Origin: Firmicutes bacterium ADurb.Bin300
Lineage (GTDB): Bacteria > Bacillota > Clostridia > Oscillospirales > Acutalibacteraceae
Length of the DNA stretch: 42,897 nucleotides
Assembly (NCBI GenBank): GCA_002069015.1
Contig: MWBL01000010.1
Span: forward strand, 1 to 42,897
Reading direction: 5' to 3'
The translations under genes and the position numbers were made by a program. Shown piece after piece: positions 1 through 8,679 of this stretch. Each line of letters opens with the position of its first letter. The first letter of the stretch is position 1. The notes under the pieces were generated by a model. It had not been told where the DNA came from. It saw nothing but the letters and a program-made list of their open reading frames with translations, and did no database searches.

Positions 1-163
1 TTGTCTCTCCGCCGCTTAGTGGAGGCGGCTGAGCTGTCGTTCGAACGGTTTCCAAGGAAGATTCCTCCGGCAAGCTCGGCTTGTTGCAGGAAGCTGTAAA
101 CGTCAAAATAAACAGTATCGCTATGAGAGTCAAAGAAAGGGCGCGTGAAAGTTTCATAATCAT
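1..163 (-). CDS. Lipoprotein, N-terminal part (runs off left edge)
   Basis: Reading the minus strand from 163 gives an open frame of 54 codons up to the window edge with no stop. It starts M-I-M-K-L-S-R, continues with a hydrophobic stretch, and ends the signal in a lipobox F-T-A-S-C (Cys at about residue 26), followed by a Ser/Glu/Pro-rich linker. This is the layout of a type II signal peptide, so the product should be lipid-anchored on the outer face of the membrane. A purine-rich AGGAAAG about 10 bases upstream could be the ribosome binding site; the second ATG at 157 is an alternative start. The mature domain lies outside the window, so no function can be given; a solute-binding protein is only one of many options. 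Confidence 0.7.
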   Translation of the reverse strand, partial: MIMKLSRALSLTLIAILFILTFTASCNKPSLPEESSLETVRTTAQPPPLSGGET

Positions 164-440
164 ACCCCGTTGTCTTTCCTTTTCTGATTTTTTCTTGAAC
201 TTCATTTTTTACACTGCTTTTAATGTTATTAGTCATCGTTCTTTCGTCTTATCACTATGCTTTATTTTTCTTCTTGCTTCCATAATGTGTGTTATTTATA
301 TTATTTTCTATATTTTACCATTATTGATTATCATTATCTACAGTAATAATACCTAATTTTCTAAGACTATTTTGGTGATAATTACACGTCTGTATCAAAA
401 CAAGGAGTTGGGATACAGATTTAATTTTTTACTAATTTTA
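164..440. other. AT-rich leader region between lipoprotein gene and intron
   Basis: This stretch holds no convincing gene. An open frame on the plus strand here is antisense to the lipoprotein start and made of low-complexity hydrophobic codons, so I do not call it. A 7-bp inverted repeat (390-396 with 412-418, loop of 15) is visible, and on the minus strand a TTGATA lies at its edge, but I could not find a well-spaced -10 box. It most likely contains the promoter of the lipoprotein gene, formerly next to the nifJ terminator before the intron came in. Confidence 0.4.
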
Positions 441-2345
441 ATCGAGTAGGAGGCTACCCATTAATTGAGTAGCCGACCTCTCACACCACCGTGCGTACCG
501 TTCGGTACACGGCGGTTCAACCACATAAATGCAGAGACTTGTACTTTTGGGATATGTCAAAATATCCTGCTTGTGCAAGTCTTTCGTTTGTGATGGCAGT
601 CTGTATGACTTTCGACATTCTCCAGTAGGCTTTTCTTGAATATCCTTGTTCACATGCCACCCATTCAGGAACACCAAGCTTTTTCAGGTTTTCCACTCTT
701 GTTTTCGGCTTCTTCCATTGCTTCCAGATATACATTCTTATCCTTCTGCGAAGCCAGCCATTCCAGTCGTCTATTGTGTTCTTCATATCCGCTACCGAGT
801 AGTAGCCGAGCCAGCCCTGCATAAACACCTTCATCTCTTGCATAACTGCTCTGACATTTCGCCCCTGACTGCGGGAAGTCAGCTTTCTGAGCTTATCCTT
901 TGCTTTCTTCATCGACTTTGCATGAACACGGATATATGCTCCGTTCTTGTTCCTTCCCAACGCAAAGCCGAGAAACTTAAAATTTCGGATTGAATACACA
1001 CTTACCGCTTTGCTCTTTTCTTCATTTACCTTAAGTCTTAATTTCTTCTCAAGATAGGTTCTGCTTGTTCCGAGCAACCTTTCTGCCGCACGCTGACTTT
1101 TCGCTAAGAGCACAATGTCATCTGCATACCGTATTACCCTTACTCCTCTGCCTTCAAATTCATGGTCAAATTTGTTCAGATATACATTTGCAAGTAATGG
1201 CGAGAGGTTACCGCCCTGCGGTGAGCCTTCCTCCGTTTTAATGACTACTCCGTTTTCCATAACTCCGCTTTTCAAATATCTCTTTATCAGTTCTATTACT
1301 CGCTTGTCATGAATTTCTTCTCTCAGCATATTCATCAAAAGGTCATGGCTTAGCGTATCAAAGTATTTGGATAGGTCAAGACATACTGCCCACTTGTATC
1401 CTTCTTCCGCATAATCTCTTACCTTCTGTATTGCCTGTTGCGCGCTTCTGTGCGGTCTGTAACCGTAGCTTCCCTCAGAAAACAACGGCTCATAGATTGG
1501 ACTTATGACCTGTGCTATTGCCTGTTGGATTATGCGGTCTATGACTGTTGGTATTCCGAGCTTTCTTACACCGCCGTCTCCTTTGGGGATTTCCTTCCTT
1601 CGCACGGGTGACGGCTTGTATTTGCCGTTCCTTATCATTTCCAGAAGTTCATCTCCGTGTTCCTTTAGCCAAGGCAGAGCATCTTCGACGGTCATCCCGT
1701 CTATTCCTGCCGCTCCCTTGTTTGACTTCACCCGCTTGTACACCTTGTTCAGATTGTCTCTGTCAAGGATTCGTTCAAGCAGGTCTGCACCGTCCCTTTC
1801 TTTGCTTTCCGTCTTGTCAGTACTATACGCTTCTGCATACTCTTTGTGTTCCACACCATCCCTTTGCAGGAAGCCGCCCTTTTCGGCGTATTCTGTTTTC
1901 ACTGTACTAACCTCCTTCTTTCATTTACTTTGGACTTGCGATTGTTCAGTCCTTCACACTCTCGTGCTACTATGACCTCTGCTGACTTCTTGCGGTTCGT
2001 TGTTACTACGCTTCCTTTCGAATATTGTCTACTCGTTCGCGTCCGTAAGACCTCCTCGGGTAAGAACAACAACCTTCCTCCCACCTATCTGCCGCATTTA
2101 CAACACAAAGTTCGGGCAGTATCGGACTTTGCTTTGTTTAGCAAGCTCATCCGCTTTGTATTGCCTTATATGCGATTTCTGTTCGTCAGACCGGGAGTTT
2201 GCCCGCAGAGGTACTTTTAAACCTCCACATCCGGCTTCCTTCAGATTCCGCCTCACGACGGACACCCTTGCCTTCGGCTAACGCTTCCTACTGCCAAGCG
2301 CGTAGCGGACTTCCACCGCCAAGTTGTCGCCCATGCCGAGCGCAC
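441..2345 (-). mobile_element. Complete group II intron (retroelement)
   Basis: On the minus strand the element begins with the group II 5' consensus GTGCG (2345-2341), carries about 440 bases of structured RNA, then the maturase ORF (1902-517), and ends with domain V and domain VI. Domain V is the hairpin at about 486-519, with arms GAACCGCCGT and ACGGTGG; the maturase stop codon overlaps its start. Domain VI is the hairpin at 452-474 with arms GGCTACTC and GGGTAGCC. The 3' end is placed at ..CTACTCGAT (441), which fits the AY rule. The total is about 1.9 kb. The element sits 8 bases after the stem of the nifJ terminator and in the same orientation as nifJ, a target choice known for class C introns. 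I did not prove the class. Both ends and the ORF look intact, so it may be active. Confidence 0.88.
517..1902 (-). CDS. ltrA: Group II intron reverse transcriptase/maturase
   Basis: This 461-residue protein reverse-transcribes the intron RNA and helps it fold and splice. The fingers/palm part starts near residue 42 (NLNKVYKRVKSNKGAAGIDG), followed by the RT motifs with GSYGYRPHRSA, the D-L-S-K-Y-F-D-T block, EGSPQGGNLSPLLAN and the catalytic RYADD. The group II maturase X domain follows (from about residue 330, with FMQGWLGYY). No HNH endonuclease domain follows it; the protein ends at residue 461 with LHLCG, so mobility would rely on another primer source. The start is a GTG with an AGGAGG 9 bases upstream. 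No frameshift is visible, so it appears functional. The C-terminal codons run into domain V of the intron, as usual for compact introns. Confidence 0.93.
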   Translation of the reverse strand: MKTEYAEKGGFLQRDGVEHKEYAEAYSTDKTESKERDGADLLERILDRDNLNKVYKRVKSNKGAAGIDGMTVEDALPWLKEHGDELLEMIRNGKYKPSPVRRKEIPKGDGGVRKLGIPTVIDRIIQQAIAQVISPIYEPLFSEGSYGYRPHRSAQQAIQKVRDYAEEGYKWAVCLDLSKYFDTLSHDLLMNMLREEIHDKRVIELIKRYLKSGVMENGVVIKTEEGSPQGGNLSPLLANVYLNKFDHEFEGRGVRVIRYADDIVLLAKSQRAAERLLGTSRTYLEKKLRLKVNEEKSKAVSVYSIRNFKFLGFALGRNKNGAYIRVHAKSMKKAKDKLRKLTSRSQGRNVRAVMQEMKVFMQGWLGYYSVADMKNTIDDWNGWLRRRIRMYIWKQWKKPKTRVENLKKLGVPEWVACEQGYSRKAYWRMSKVIQTAITNERLAQAGYFDISQKYKSLHLCG

Positions 2346-2387
2346 TAAAAATAAACAGGCAAGCACAGCTATTTGTACTTGCCTGTT
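2346..2387 (-). terminator. Rho-independent terminator of nifJ; intron target site
   Basis: A perfect 10-bp stem (2378-2387 with 2354-2363, loop of 14) lies 22 bases after the nifJ stop and is followed on the minus strand by the T-rich TATTTTTA. The next base is the first base of the group II intron, so the T tract is the 5' exon. Confidence 0.85.
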
Positions 2388-2409
2388 CATTTATTTCTGA
2401 CATTAAAAT

Positions 2410-5400
2410 TTAATTAATTCCCGGCTCATATACTTCCTTAAGCTTCAGAAGGTGTTCGTATTTATCCATAGCGGTTTTCTCTGCAGTGGCGAACAGTTCC
2501 TTAGCGCGCTCGGGGAAGGCGCGCGTCAAAGCCGAATAACGCGCCTCATTCATTATAAAATCGCGATAGCTTCCCGTTGGTGGCTTATTGTCGATAGTTA
2601 AGGGGTTTTTCCCTTGTTCTTTAAGCAAGGGATTGTAACGGAATATGTTCCAATAGCCGCACTCGACAGCCTTTTTCATTTCCTTTTGACAATTTACCAT
2701 GCCGCCCTTAATACTGTGCATCTCACACGGGGCATAAGCTATAATAAGCGAAGGACCGTTGTATGCCTCTGCCTCGTTAATCGCCTTTATGGTCTGATTC
2801 ATATCGGCACCCATGGCAATCTGGGCAACATATACATAACCGTAGCTCATTGCTATTTCGGAAAGACTCTTTTTGGCTATAGACTTACCTGCCGCGGCAA
2901 ACTGCGCAACCTGACCGATTTGAGAAGCTTTTGAAGCCTGTCCTCCGGTGTTGGAGTAAACCTCGGTATCGAATACCATTATATTTACATCCTCGCCCGA
3001 GGCTATTACATGGTCTAAGCCTCCGAAGCCTATATCATATGCCCAACCGTCGCCGCCGAATATCCATATTGACTTTTTGTTAAGATATTCCTTATATTCA
3101 AGGATTTCTTTTTCAAGCTCACAGCAATCGCACTGCTCGCGGCATACGGAATTCTCAAGCATTTGGATAAGCGCCTTTGCAGCCTCGCCGTTAGCTTCAC
3201 CGTCGCTCACGGTAGCAAGATACCTGTCAAGGATGGCTTTCATTTCCTGAGCATTATCAAGAGCCGTATATTTTTCGGAAAGCTCTTTAATTTGATCAAT
3301 AAGCCTGTTTCTCACCGCCTGCTGCCCGAGTAACAGTCCGAATCCGTTTTCTGCGTTATCTTCAAACAGGGAATTAACCCAGGCGGGACCCTTGCCTTCC
3401 GCGTTGACTGTATAAGGCGATGTTGCGGCAGGTCCTCCCCAGATTGACGAACAACCTGTTGCATTGGAGATATACATTCTGTCGCCAAACAGCTGTGTTA
3501 CAAGGCGTGCATAAGAGGTTTCGGCGCAGCCTGCGCATGATCCCGAGAACTCAAGAAGCGGGGTTTTGTATTGGCTTCCTATAACGGTATTGTTAGCAAG
3601 CTCTTCCTTTATGCCGACATTTTTAACCATATAGTCGAAAACCTGTTGCTGGTCGTCCTGACTCTCTCTGGATACCATTTTCAATGAATTGGTCGGGCAA
3701 ACTCCCACGCACACACCGCAGCCCATACAATCAAGGGGAGAAATCGCGAGTGAATACTTATAAGAATCCTTACCTTTTCCCTTTTTACCTACGATTTTTG
3801 TGTTTGCCGGAGCTTTTTCGGCCTCCTGCTCATTTAGAGCAAAGGGACGAATCGTAGCATGGGGGCAGACATATGAGCATTGGTTACACTGGGCGCATGT
3901 GTCCTTATCCCATTCAGGTACAGTAACTGCAACTCCCCTCTTCTCATAGGCGGATGCGCCTTGTTCAAAGGTACCGTCAACATGCTCCGCAAAAGCCGAA
4001 ACGGGTATAGAATCGCCGTCCATATTCGAAATGGGGTTCATAATATTGTCAACCATTTTTACAAGCTTCTCGGGACCTTTAAGGGTACCGCCCGCACCGT
4101 CGCATTCTGCGTTTGCCCATTCGGCGGGAACCTCGATTTTCACGAAGGCTGAAATACCCAAATCAATTGCCTTATGGTTCATACCGACTATTTCCTGACC
4201 CTTGCTTTGATAGGATTTAGTCGCGGCATCCTTCATATACTGAATTGCATTATCAATCGGAAGAACATTAGCAAGAGCGAAGAAGGACGCCTGAAGTATG
4301 GTATTGGTCCTCTTGCCCATTCCGATTTGTACCGCTAAATCAATAGCGTTAACCGTATAAAGCCGTATGTTGTTTTTTGCAATATATCTTTTTGCGTCCG
4401 CCGTCAAATGAGCGCCGAGCTCTTCGGGTGTCCATTGGCAGTTAATAAGGAATACGCCGCCGGGTTTAACGTCGTTGACCATTTTAATACCCTTATCAAC
4501 ATATGAGGGATTATGGCAGGCGACGAAATCAGCCTTGTTTACGTAATACGGGCTCTTAATCGGTTTATCTCCGAAACGAAGATGTGAAACGGTTATGCCG
4601 CCGGTTTTCTTGGAATCATATTGAAAATAAGCCTGAACATATTTATCGGTATGGTCGCCGATAATTTTAATTGAGTTTTTGTTTGCCCCTACAGTTCCGT
4701 CACCGCCGAGTCCCCAAAACTTGCATTCGATTGTACCCGGAGCCGCCGTGTTCGGCGAGGGAAGCTCGGGAAGGGAAAGGTGCGTAACATCGTCATGAAT
4801 ACCTAATGTAAACTGACGCAAGGGCTTTTCCTTTTTCAGCTCTTCATATACCGCGAACACGCTTGAGGGCGGCGTATCCTTGGAACCTAAGCCGTAACGG
4901 CCCCCGATAACATCGGCTTGCCTTCCTACTTCGTTCATCGCCGTAACAACATCCATAAACAAAGGCTCGCCTAAAGAACCCGGCTCCTTAGTTCTGTCAA
5001 GCACGGCAATTTTAGCCGCTGTATTGGGAATAGCCTCCCAAAGCTTTTCGGCACAGAAGGGTCTGTAAAGACGGACCTTGACAAGTCCTACCTTCTCTCC
5101 TTTGGCTGTTAGATAGTCAATAACCTCCTCAACAACATCACACATAGAACCCATGGCGATAATTACCCTGTCGGCATCGGGGGCACCGTAGTAATTAAAG
5201 AGATTGTAGTTTGTGCCAAGCTTCTTGTTAACCTTGTCCATATAATCCTGAACAATCGCCGGGAGTTTATTATAATACTCGTTGCAGGCCTCCCTGTGCT
5301 GAAAGAAAACGTCACCGTTCTCATGGGAGCCGCGCATTACGGGACGTTCGGGATTGAGAGAGCGCTTACGAAACGCCTTAACGGCGTCCATATCGCACAT

Positions 5401-5979
5401 TTCCTTAAGGTCCTTATAGTCCCAAATCGATATTTTCTGTATTTCATGAGAGGTTCTGAAGCCGTCAAAGAAATTGATAAAAGGCACTCTTCCCTTAATT
5501 GAGGCAAGATGCGCCACCGCACCAAGATCCATAACCTCCTGCGTGTTTGTTTCGGCAAGCATTGCAAAGCCCGTCTGACGACAGGCATAAACATCGGAGT
5601 GATCGCCGAATATGTTGAGCGCTTGCGTAGCGACGGTGCGGGCCGATACGTGAAAGACACCCGGAAGCAGCTCCGCCGCTATTTTATACATATTGGGAAT
5701 CATAAGAAGTAAGCCTTGAGAGGCTGTATATGTTGTCGTAAGAGCACCGGCATTCAAAGAGCCGTGAACAGTGCCTGCCGCGCCTGCCTCGGACTGAAGC
5801 TCAGAGACCTTAACGGTTGTTCCGAATATATTCTTTTGACCCGCTGCCGCCCATTGATCAACATAATCCGCCATAGGGCTTGATGGGGTTATCGGATATA
5901 TTCCGGCAACCTCGGTAAAAGCATATGAAACATATGCGGCAGCATTATTGCCATCCATTGTTTTCTTTTTTCTTGCCAT
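2410..5979 (-). CDS. nifJ: Pyruvate:ferredoxin (flavodoxin) oxidoreductase
   Basis: This 1189-residue enzyme oxidises pyruvate with CoA to acetyl-CoA, CO2 and reduced ferredoxin, the central step of anaerobic fermentation. All domains of the single-chain form are present. The N-terminal pyrimidine-binding domain has YPITPSSPMADY. The transketolase C-like and gamma domains follow. Two ferredoxin-type [4Fe-4S] motifs are at about 693 (CAQCNQCSYVCP) and 749 (CMGCGVCVGVCP). The C-terminal TPP domain holds further cluster cysteines (CAGCAETSY) and GDGWAYDIGFGG at about 975. The length is typical. The ATG start has a CAGGAGGAAG site 8 bases upstream. The gene is monocistronic, with its own promoter and terminator, and reads divergently from the CNNM gene. 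Confidence 0.97.
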   Translation of the reverse strand: MARKKKTMDGNNAAAYVSYAFTEVAGIYPITPSSPMADYVDQWAAAGQKNIFGTTVKVSELQSEAGAAGTVHGSLNAGALTTTYTASQGLLLMIPNMYKIAAELLPGVFHVSARTVATQALNIFGDHSDVYACRQTGFAMLAETNTQEVMDLGAVAHLASIKGRVPFINFFDGFRTSHEIQKISIWDYKDLKEMCDMDAVKAFRKRSLNPERPVMRGSHENGDVFFQHREACNEYYNKLPAIVQDYMDKVNKKLGTNYNLFNYYGAPDADRVIIAMGSMCDVVEEVIDYLTAKGEKVGLVKVRLYRPFCAEKLWEAIPNTAAKIAVLDRTKEPGSLGEPLFMDVVTAMNEVGRQADVIGGRYGLGSKDTPPSSVFAVYEELKKEKPLRQFTLGIHDDVTHLSLPELPSPNTAAPGTIECKFWGLGGDGTVGANKNSIKIIGDHTDKYVQAYFQYDSKKTGGITVSHLRFGDKPIKSPYYVNKADFVACHNPSYVDKGIKMVNDVKPGGVFLINCQWTPEELGAHLTADAKRYIAKNNIRLYTVNAIDLAVQIGMGKRTNTILQASFFALANVLPIDNAIQYMKDAATKSYQSKGQEIVGMNHKAIDLGISAFVKIEVPAEWANAECDGAGGTLKGPEKLVKMVDNIMNPISNMDGDSIPVSAFAEHVDGTFEQGASAYEKRGVAVTVPEWDKDTCAQCNQCSYVCPHATIRPFALNEQEAEKAPANTKIVGKKGKGKDSYKYSLAISPLDCMGCGVCVGVCPTNSLKMVSRESQDDQQQVFDYMVKNVGIKEELANNTVIGSQYKTPLLEFSGSCAGCAETSYARLVTQLFGDRMYISNATGCSSIWGGPAATSPYTVNAEGKGPAWVNSLFEDNAENGFGLLLGQQAVRNRLIDQIKELSEKYTALDNAQEMKAILDRYLATVSDGEANGEAAKALIQMLENSVCREQCDCCELEKEILEYKEYLNKKSIWIFGGDGWAYDIGFGGLDHVIASGEDVNIMVFDTEVYSNTGGQASKASQIGQVAQFAAAGKSIAKKSLSEIAMSYGYVYVAQIAMGADMNQTIKAINEAEAYNGPSLIIAYAPCEMHSIKGGMVNCQKEMKKAVECGYWNIFRYNPLLKEQGKNPLTIDNKPPTGSYRDFIMNEARYSALTRAFPERAKELFATAEKTAMDKYEHLLKLKEVYEPGIN

Positions 5980-6027
5980 TTAATCTTCCTCCTGTGGTAA
6001 TACAATAATAAAAAAACACTGTTAATT

Positions 6028-6056
6028 ATAATAACACCTTTTATCCGGAATGTAAA
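6028..6056 (-). promoter_or_regulatory. Sigma-A type promoter of nifJ
   Basis: On the minus strand TTTACA (6056-6051) and TATTAT (6033-6028) are separated by 17 bases and lie about 50 bases before the nifJ start. A 17-base inverted repeat TGTTA-N7-TAACA (6020-6036) overlaps the -10 box and could bind a repressor. Confidence 0.6.
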
Positions 6057-6190
6057 CAATAAATATGTGAAATATTCGGCAAACTTGCCCGACTGTATGA
6101 TGAAAGATCTGTAAATTGGGCACAAACGCTAATTTAAGCCTGCCGGTTTGCCAAAACTAACGCAATAATACATTTTTTACTTAATATTAA

Positions 6191-6219
6191 TTGACAATTT
6201 GAGGAAATACTGATATTTT
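6191..6219 (+). promoter_or_regulatory. Sigma-A type promoter of the CNNM/CBS gene
   Basis: A consensus TTGACA (6191) is followed after 17 bases by TATTTT (6214). Transcription would start about 35 bases before the ATG at 6261. The spacing is ideal and no other good match lies in the gap. Confidence 0.6.
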
Positions 6220-6260
6220 AGGTATATCTAATTTTTTTTACTGAAAGGAGCAAGTCCTTT

Positions 6261-7673
6261 ATGGATGACCCAGGACCTAGTAGCTTGTTAAGCTTGGCTG
6301 TGAATGCGTTGCAATCCGGTTTAATAAATAAAAATGCACTGTTAATTCAAGTTCCTCTACTTCTGTTTCTGATTATCGTCAACGCGTTTTTCGCTATGTC
6401 TGAAATTGCGATTATTTCCTTGAACGATAATAAGATTGAGCGAATGGCGGAAGAAGGGCACAAAAAAGCGAAGCTTGTTATGAGGCTTACCCAGAATTCC
6501 AGCAGATTTCTCTCCACAATTCAAATCGGTGTAACGCTTGCCGGATTTTTAACCTCGGCTTCCGCTGCCACAAGCTTTGCTGATGCTCTGTCAACCTCAA
6601 TTTCTCAAAGACTTACGTCTGTTCCTCAAGGCTTTATTCACGGTGCCTGTGTTGTCCTGATAACGGTTATAATATCATATTTTTCCCTCGTTCTCGGCGA
6701 GCTTGCGCCAAAAAGAATTGCCATGCAGATACCCGAGAGAATTTCATTCGCAGTTGCCCCCGTTCTGCTTTTTACCGCTAAAATTACAAAGCCCTTAGTT
6801 AAGCTTCTCTCTCTTTCCACCAATGCAGTAGTGCGGCTGTTCGGCTTAGATCCAAACGCCAGCGTTGAAAACGTAACCGAAGAAGAAATAAAGATGATGG
6901 TTGACGTGGGCGAGGAAAAGGGAGTTATTGAATTTGTTCAGCGTGAAATGATTAATAACGTCTTTGAGTTTAACGATCTTGACGCAGGCGATATTATGAC
7001 CCACCGCACCGATATGGTAGCAGTAGATGCCGATGACACCTCGTTTGAAGAGTTTGTCCGGCTTGCCATTGATACGGGCTTTTCAAGAATACCGATTTAT
7101 GATGAGGACCCCGACAATATTATCGGCGTCATATATGTAAAGGACTTACTTGGCTATGTCGGTAAACAACTGCCCGGGAAAAATACTCTTAAAAGTATAA
7201 TGCGAGACGCATATTATATACCCGAAACAAAGCCCTGCGGTGAGATTTTTGCAGAAATGAGCACAAAGCGCATTCAAATGGCGATAGTTGTGGACGAATA
7301 CGGCGGAACAGCCGGTATTCTTACTCTTGAGGACCTTGTTGAGGCAATAATGGGCAACATTTTAGATGAATATGACAATGAGGATGACGAGATTTCGCAA
7401 ATCGACGAATACACATTTACGATTGACGGCACTGCGGATTTAGATGAAGTAAACGAACTCATCGGAGCCGAGCTTCCTGAAGGCGAATATGATACTCTTG
7501 GCGGTTATATTATAAGCCGGCTGCGGTACCTTCCCAAGGACGGCGAGATGAACACGGTAAAATATAAAAACGTTACCTTCACTGTCCTTAATGTTGACGA
7601 AAGACGTATAGGAAAAGTCAGGGTTGAGGTCTCCCCCCTAATCAAAGAAGAAAAAAATGTAGAGAATGAATAA
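6261..7673 (+). CDS. CNNM/CBS-domain membrane protein (hemolysin C/CorC family)
   Basis: A 470-residue membrane protein of the family once labelled hemolysins and now linked to magnesium or sodium-coupled divalent ion transport. Residues 25-200 form the CNNM (DUF21) domain, with several membrane segments and the typical NAFFAMSEIAIISL start and ELAPKRIA. Two CBS domains follow at about 215-345, with the MTHRTDMVAVDAD and FSRIPIYDEDPDNIIGVIYV signatures. The C-terminal CorC_HlyC domain covers about 385-465. The start is ATG with AAAGGAG upstream. It is transcribed alone, ending at the terminator at 7691. The transported ion cannot be read from the sequence. Confidence 0.9.
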   Translation: MDDPGPSSLLSLAVNALQSGLINKNALLIQVPLLLFLIIVNAFFAMSEIAIISLNDNKIERMAEEGHKKAKLVMRLTQNSSRFLSTIQIGVTLAGFLTSASAATSFADALSTSISQRLTSVPQGFIHGACVVLITVIISYFSLVLGELAPKRIAMQIPERISFAVAPVLLFTAKITKPLVKLLSLSTNAVVRLFGLDPNASVENVTEEEIKMMVDVGEEKGVIEFVQREMINNVFEFNDLDAGDIMTHRTDMVAVDADDTSFEEFVRLAIDTGFSRIPIYDEDPDNIIGVIYVKDLLGYVGKQLPGKNTLKSIMRDAYYIPETKPCGEIFAEMSTKRIQMAIVVDEYGGTAGILTLEDLVEAIMGNILDEYDNEDDEISQIDEYTFTIDGTADLDEVNELIGAELPEGEYDTLGGYIISRLRYLPKDGEMNTVKYKNVTFTVLNVDERRIGKVRVEVSPLIKEEKNVENE

Positions 7674-7690
7674 AGAAAATTTGTGTGATT

Positions 7691-7720
7691 AAACCGTTCT
7701 GAGATGCCTACGGTTTTTTA
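7691..7720 (+). terminator. Rho-independent terminator after the CNNM gene
   Basis: A 7-bp stem AAACCGT (7691-7697) with ACGGTTT (7710-7716), ending in a run of T, lies 18 bases after the stop codon. Confidence 0.65.
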
Positions 7721-7850
7721 TTCGGACGGGAATTTTACTCGTCACTATAATTTCGATATTTCTATGGCTAGCTGCTTGAAATGGCAAAATTCATCTGTTA
7801 TTCTTTTTCAAATAACTTTTTGCCAAGGAATTATTTTACTTCGCGTTGGC

Positions 7851-7877
7851 AATAATCTTAATGAACCTAAGATTATT
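7851..7877 (+). promoter_or_regulatory. Leader hairpin just before sigG
   Basis: A perfect 10-bp, AT-rich stem (7851-7860 with 7868-7877) with a 7-base loop ends 17 bases before the sigG ATG and 5 bases before its G-rich ribosome binding site. It has only a short T run, so it is a poor terminator. It may hold back translation or mark a weak attenuator. A second imperfect pair, TTGCCAA and TTGGCAA, lies just upstream (about 7820-7852). Confidence 0.5.
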
Positions 7878-7894
7878 TTGACGGGGGTAATATC

Positions 7895-8665
7895 ATGCAG
7901 TTTGGCAAAGTTGAAATTTGCGGGGTCAATACCTCAAAGCTAAAGCTCTTAACGGAGGCGGAAAAAACCGAGCTGCTGAAAAAGGCGCACAACGGTTATA
8001 AAAAAGCCCGGGAGGAGCTGATAAGCGGAAATCTCCGCCTTGTCCTTAGCGTTATTCAGCGCTTTTCAAACAGAGGAGAAAACCCCGATGATCTGTTTCA
8101 GGTCGGTTGTATAGGACTTATAAAGGCAATAGATAATTTTGACATCTCCCAGAACGTACGTTTCTCAACTTATGGCGTTCCCATGATTATCGGCGAAATA
8201 AGGCGTTATCTTCGTGATAACAATACCATCAGAGTAAGCCGTTCTATGCGTGACACAGCTTATAAGGCGATGAAAACGCGTGATGATTTAACTAATGAAA
8301 TGCACAGAGAACCTACAGTTGAGGAAATTGCCGAAAAGCTCGGGGTAAAAAAATCAGAAGTTGTGCTCGCTCTTGAGTCTATCGTAGAGCCCGTTTCTTT
8401 TAATGAACCCGTATATTCAGACGGGGGCGATGCAATTTATGTCTATGACCAATTAAGCGGCGGCGAAGATGATCTAATGTGGATAGACGAAATAATGCTA
8501 AAAGAGTCCCTTAAATCCCTGTCAAGCCGTGAAAAACTCATTCTATCTCTTAGGTTTATCCAAGGAATGACGCAAACCGAAGCTGCTAAAGAGGTTGGTA
8601 TTTCACAAGCTCAGGTTTCCCGTCTTGAAAAGGGAGTCTTAAATAAAATACGCAATAATAAGTAA
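7895..8665 (+). CDS. sigG: RNA polymerase sporulation sigma factor G
   Basis: A 256-residue sigma-70 family protein that directs late forespore transcription. The N-terminus KVEICGVNTSKL is the hallmark of sigma G and separates it from sigma F. Region 2 (about residues 44-110) contains NLRLVLSVIQRF, DDLFQVGCIGLIKAIDNFD, FSTYGVPMIIGEIRR and the promoter-melting YLRDNN. Region 3 follows at about 115-180, and region 4 is a helix-turn-helix near 215-245 with GMTQTEAAKEVGISQAQVSRLEK. The length equals that of B. subtilis SigG. The ATG has a modest GGGGGT site 6 bases upstream and a hairpin before it. The usual neighbour spoIIGB/sigE is absent; an MFS gene follows. Confidence 0.95.
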   Translation: MQFGKVEICGVNTSKLKLLTEAEKTELLKKAHNGYKKAREELISGNLRLVLSVIQRFSNRGENPDDLFQVGCIGLIKAIDNFDISQNVRFSTYGVPMIIGEIRRYLRDNNTIRVSRSMRDTAYKAMKTRDDLTNEMHREPTVEEIAEKLGVKKSEVVLALESIVEPVSFNEPVYSDGGDAIYVYDQLSGGEDDLMWIDEIMLKESLKSLSSREKLILSLRFIQGMTQTEAAKEVGISQAQVSRLEKGVLNKIRNNK

Positions 8666-8679
8666 AAGCAAGTGATTTT

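Noticed and set aside
81..356. Plus-strand open frame of 91 codons
   Set aside because: Antisense to the lipoprotein start and made of AT-rich, hydrophobic low-complexity codons; no ribosome binding site.
1899..2084. Minus-strand open frame before the intron RT
   Set aside because: Lies in the structured RNA part of the group II intron; shows no protein family traits.
1505..2281. Several plus-strand frames within the intron
   Set aside because: Opposite strand of the RT gene and ribozyme domains; shadow frames without start signals.
6020..6036. Assignment of the nifJ inverted repeat as a Rex site
   Set aside because: The centre is 1 base too long for the known motif, so it is listed only as a candidate operator.
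7704..7943. Plus-strand frame of 79 codons before sigG
   Set aside because: Starts inside the terminator of the previous gene, covers the leader hairpin and runs out of frame into sigG.
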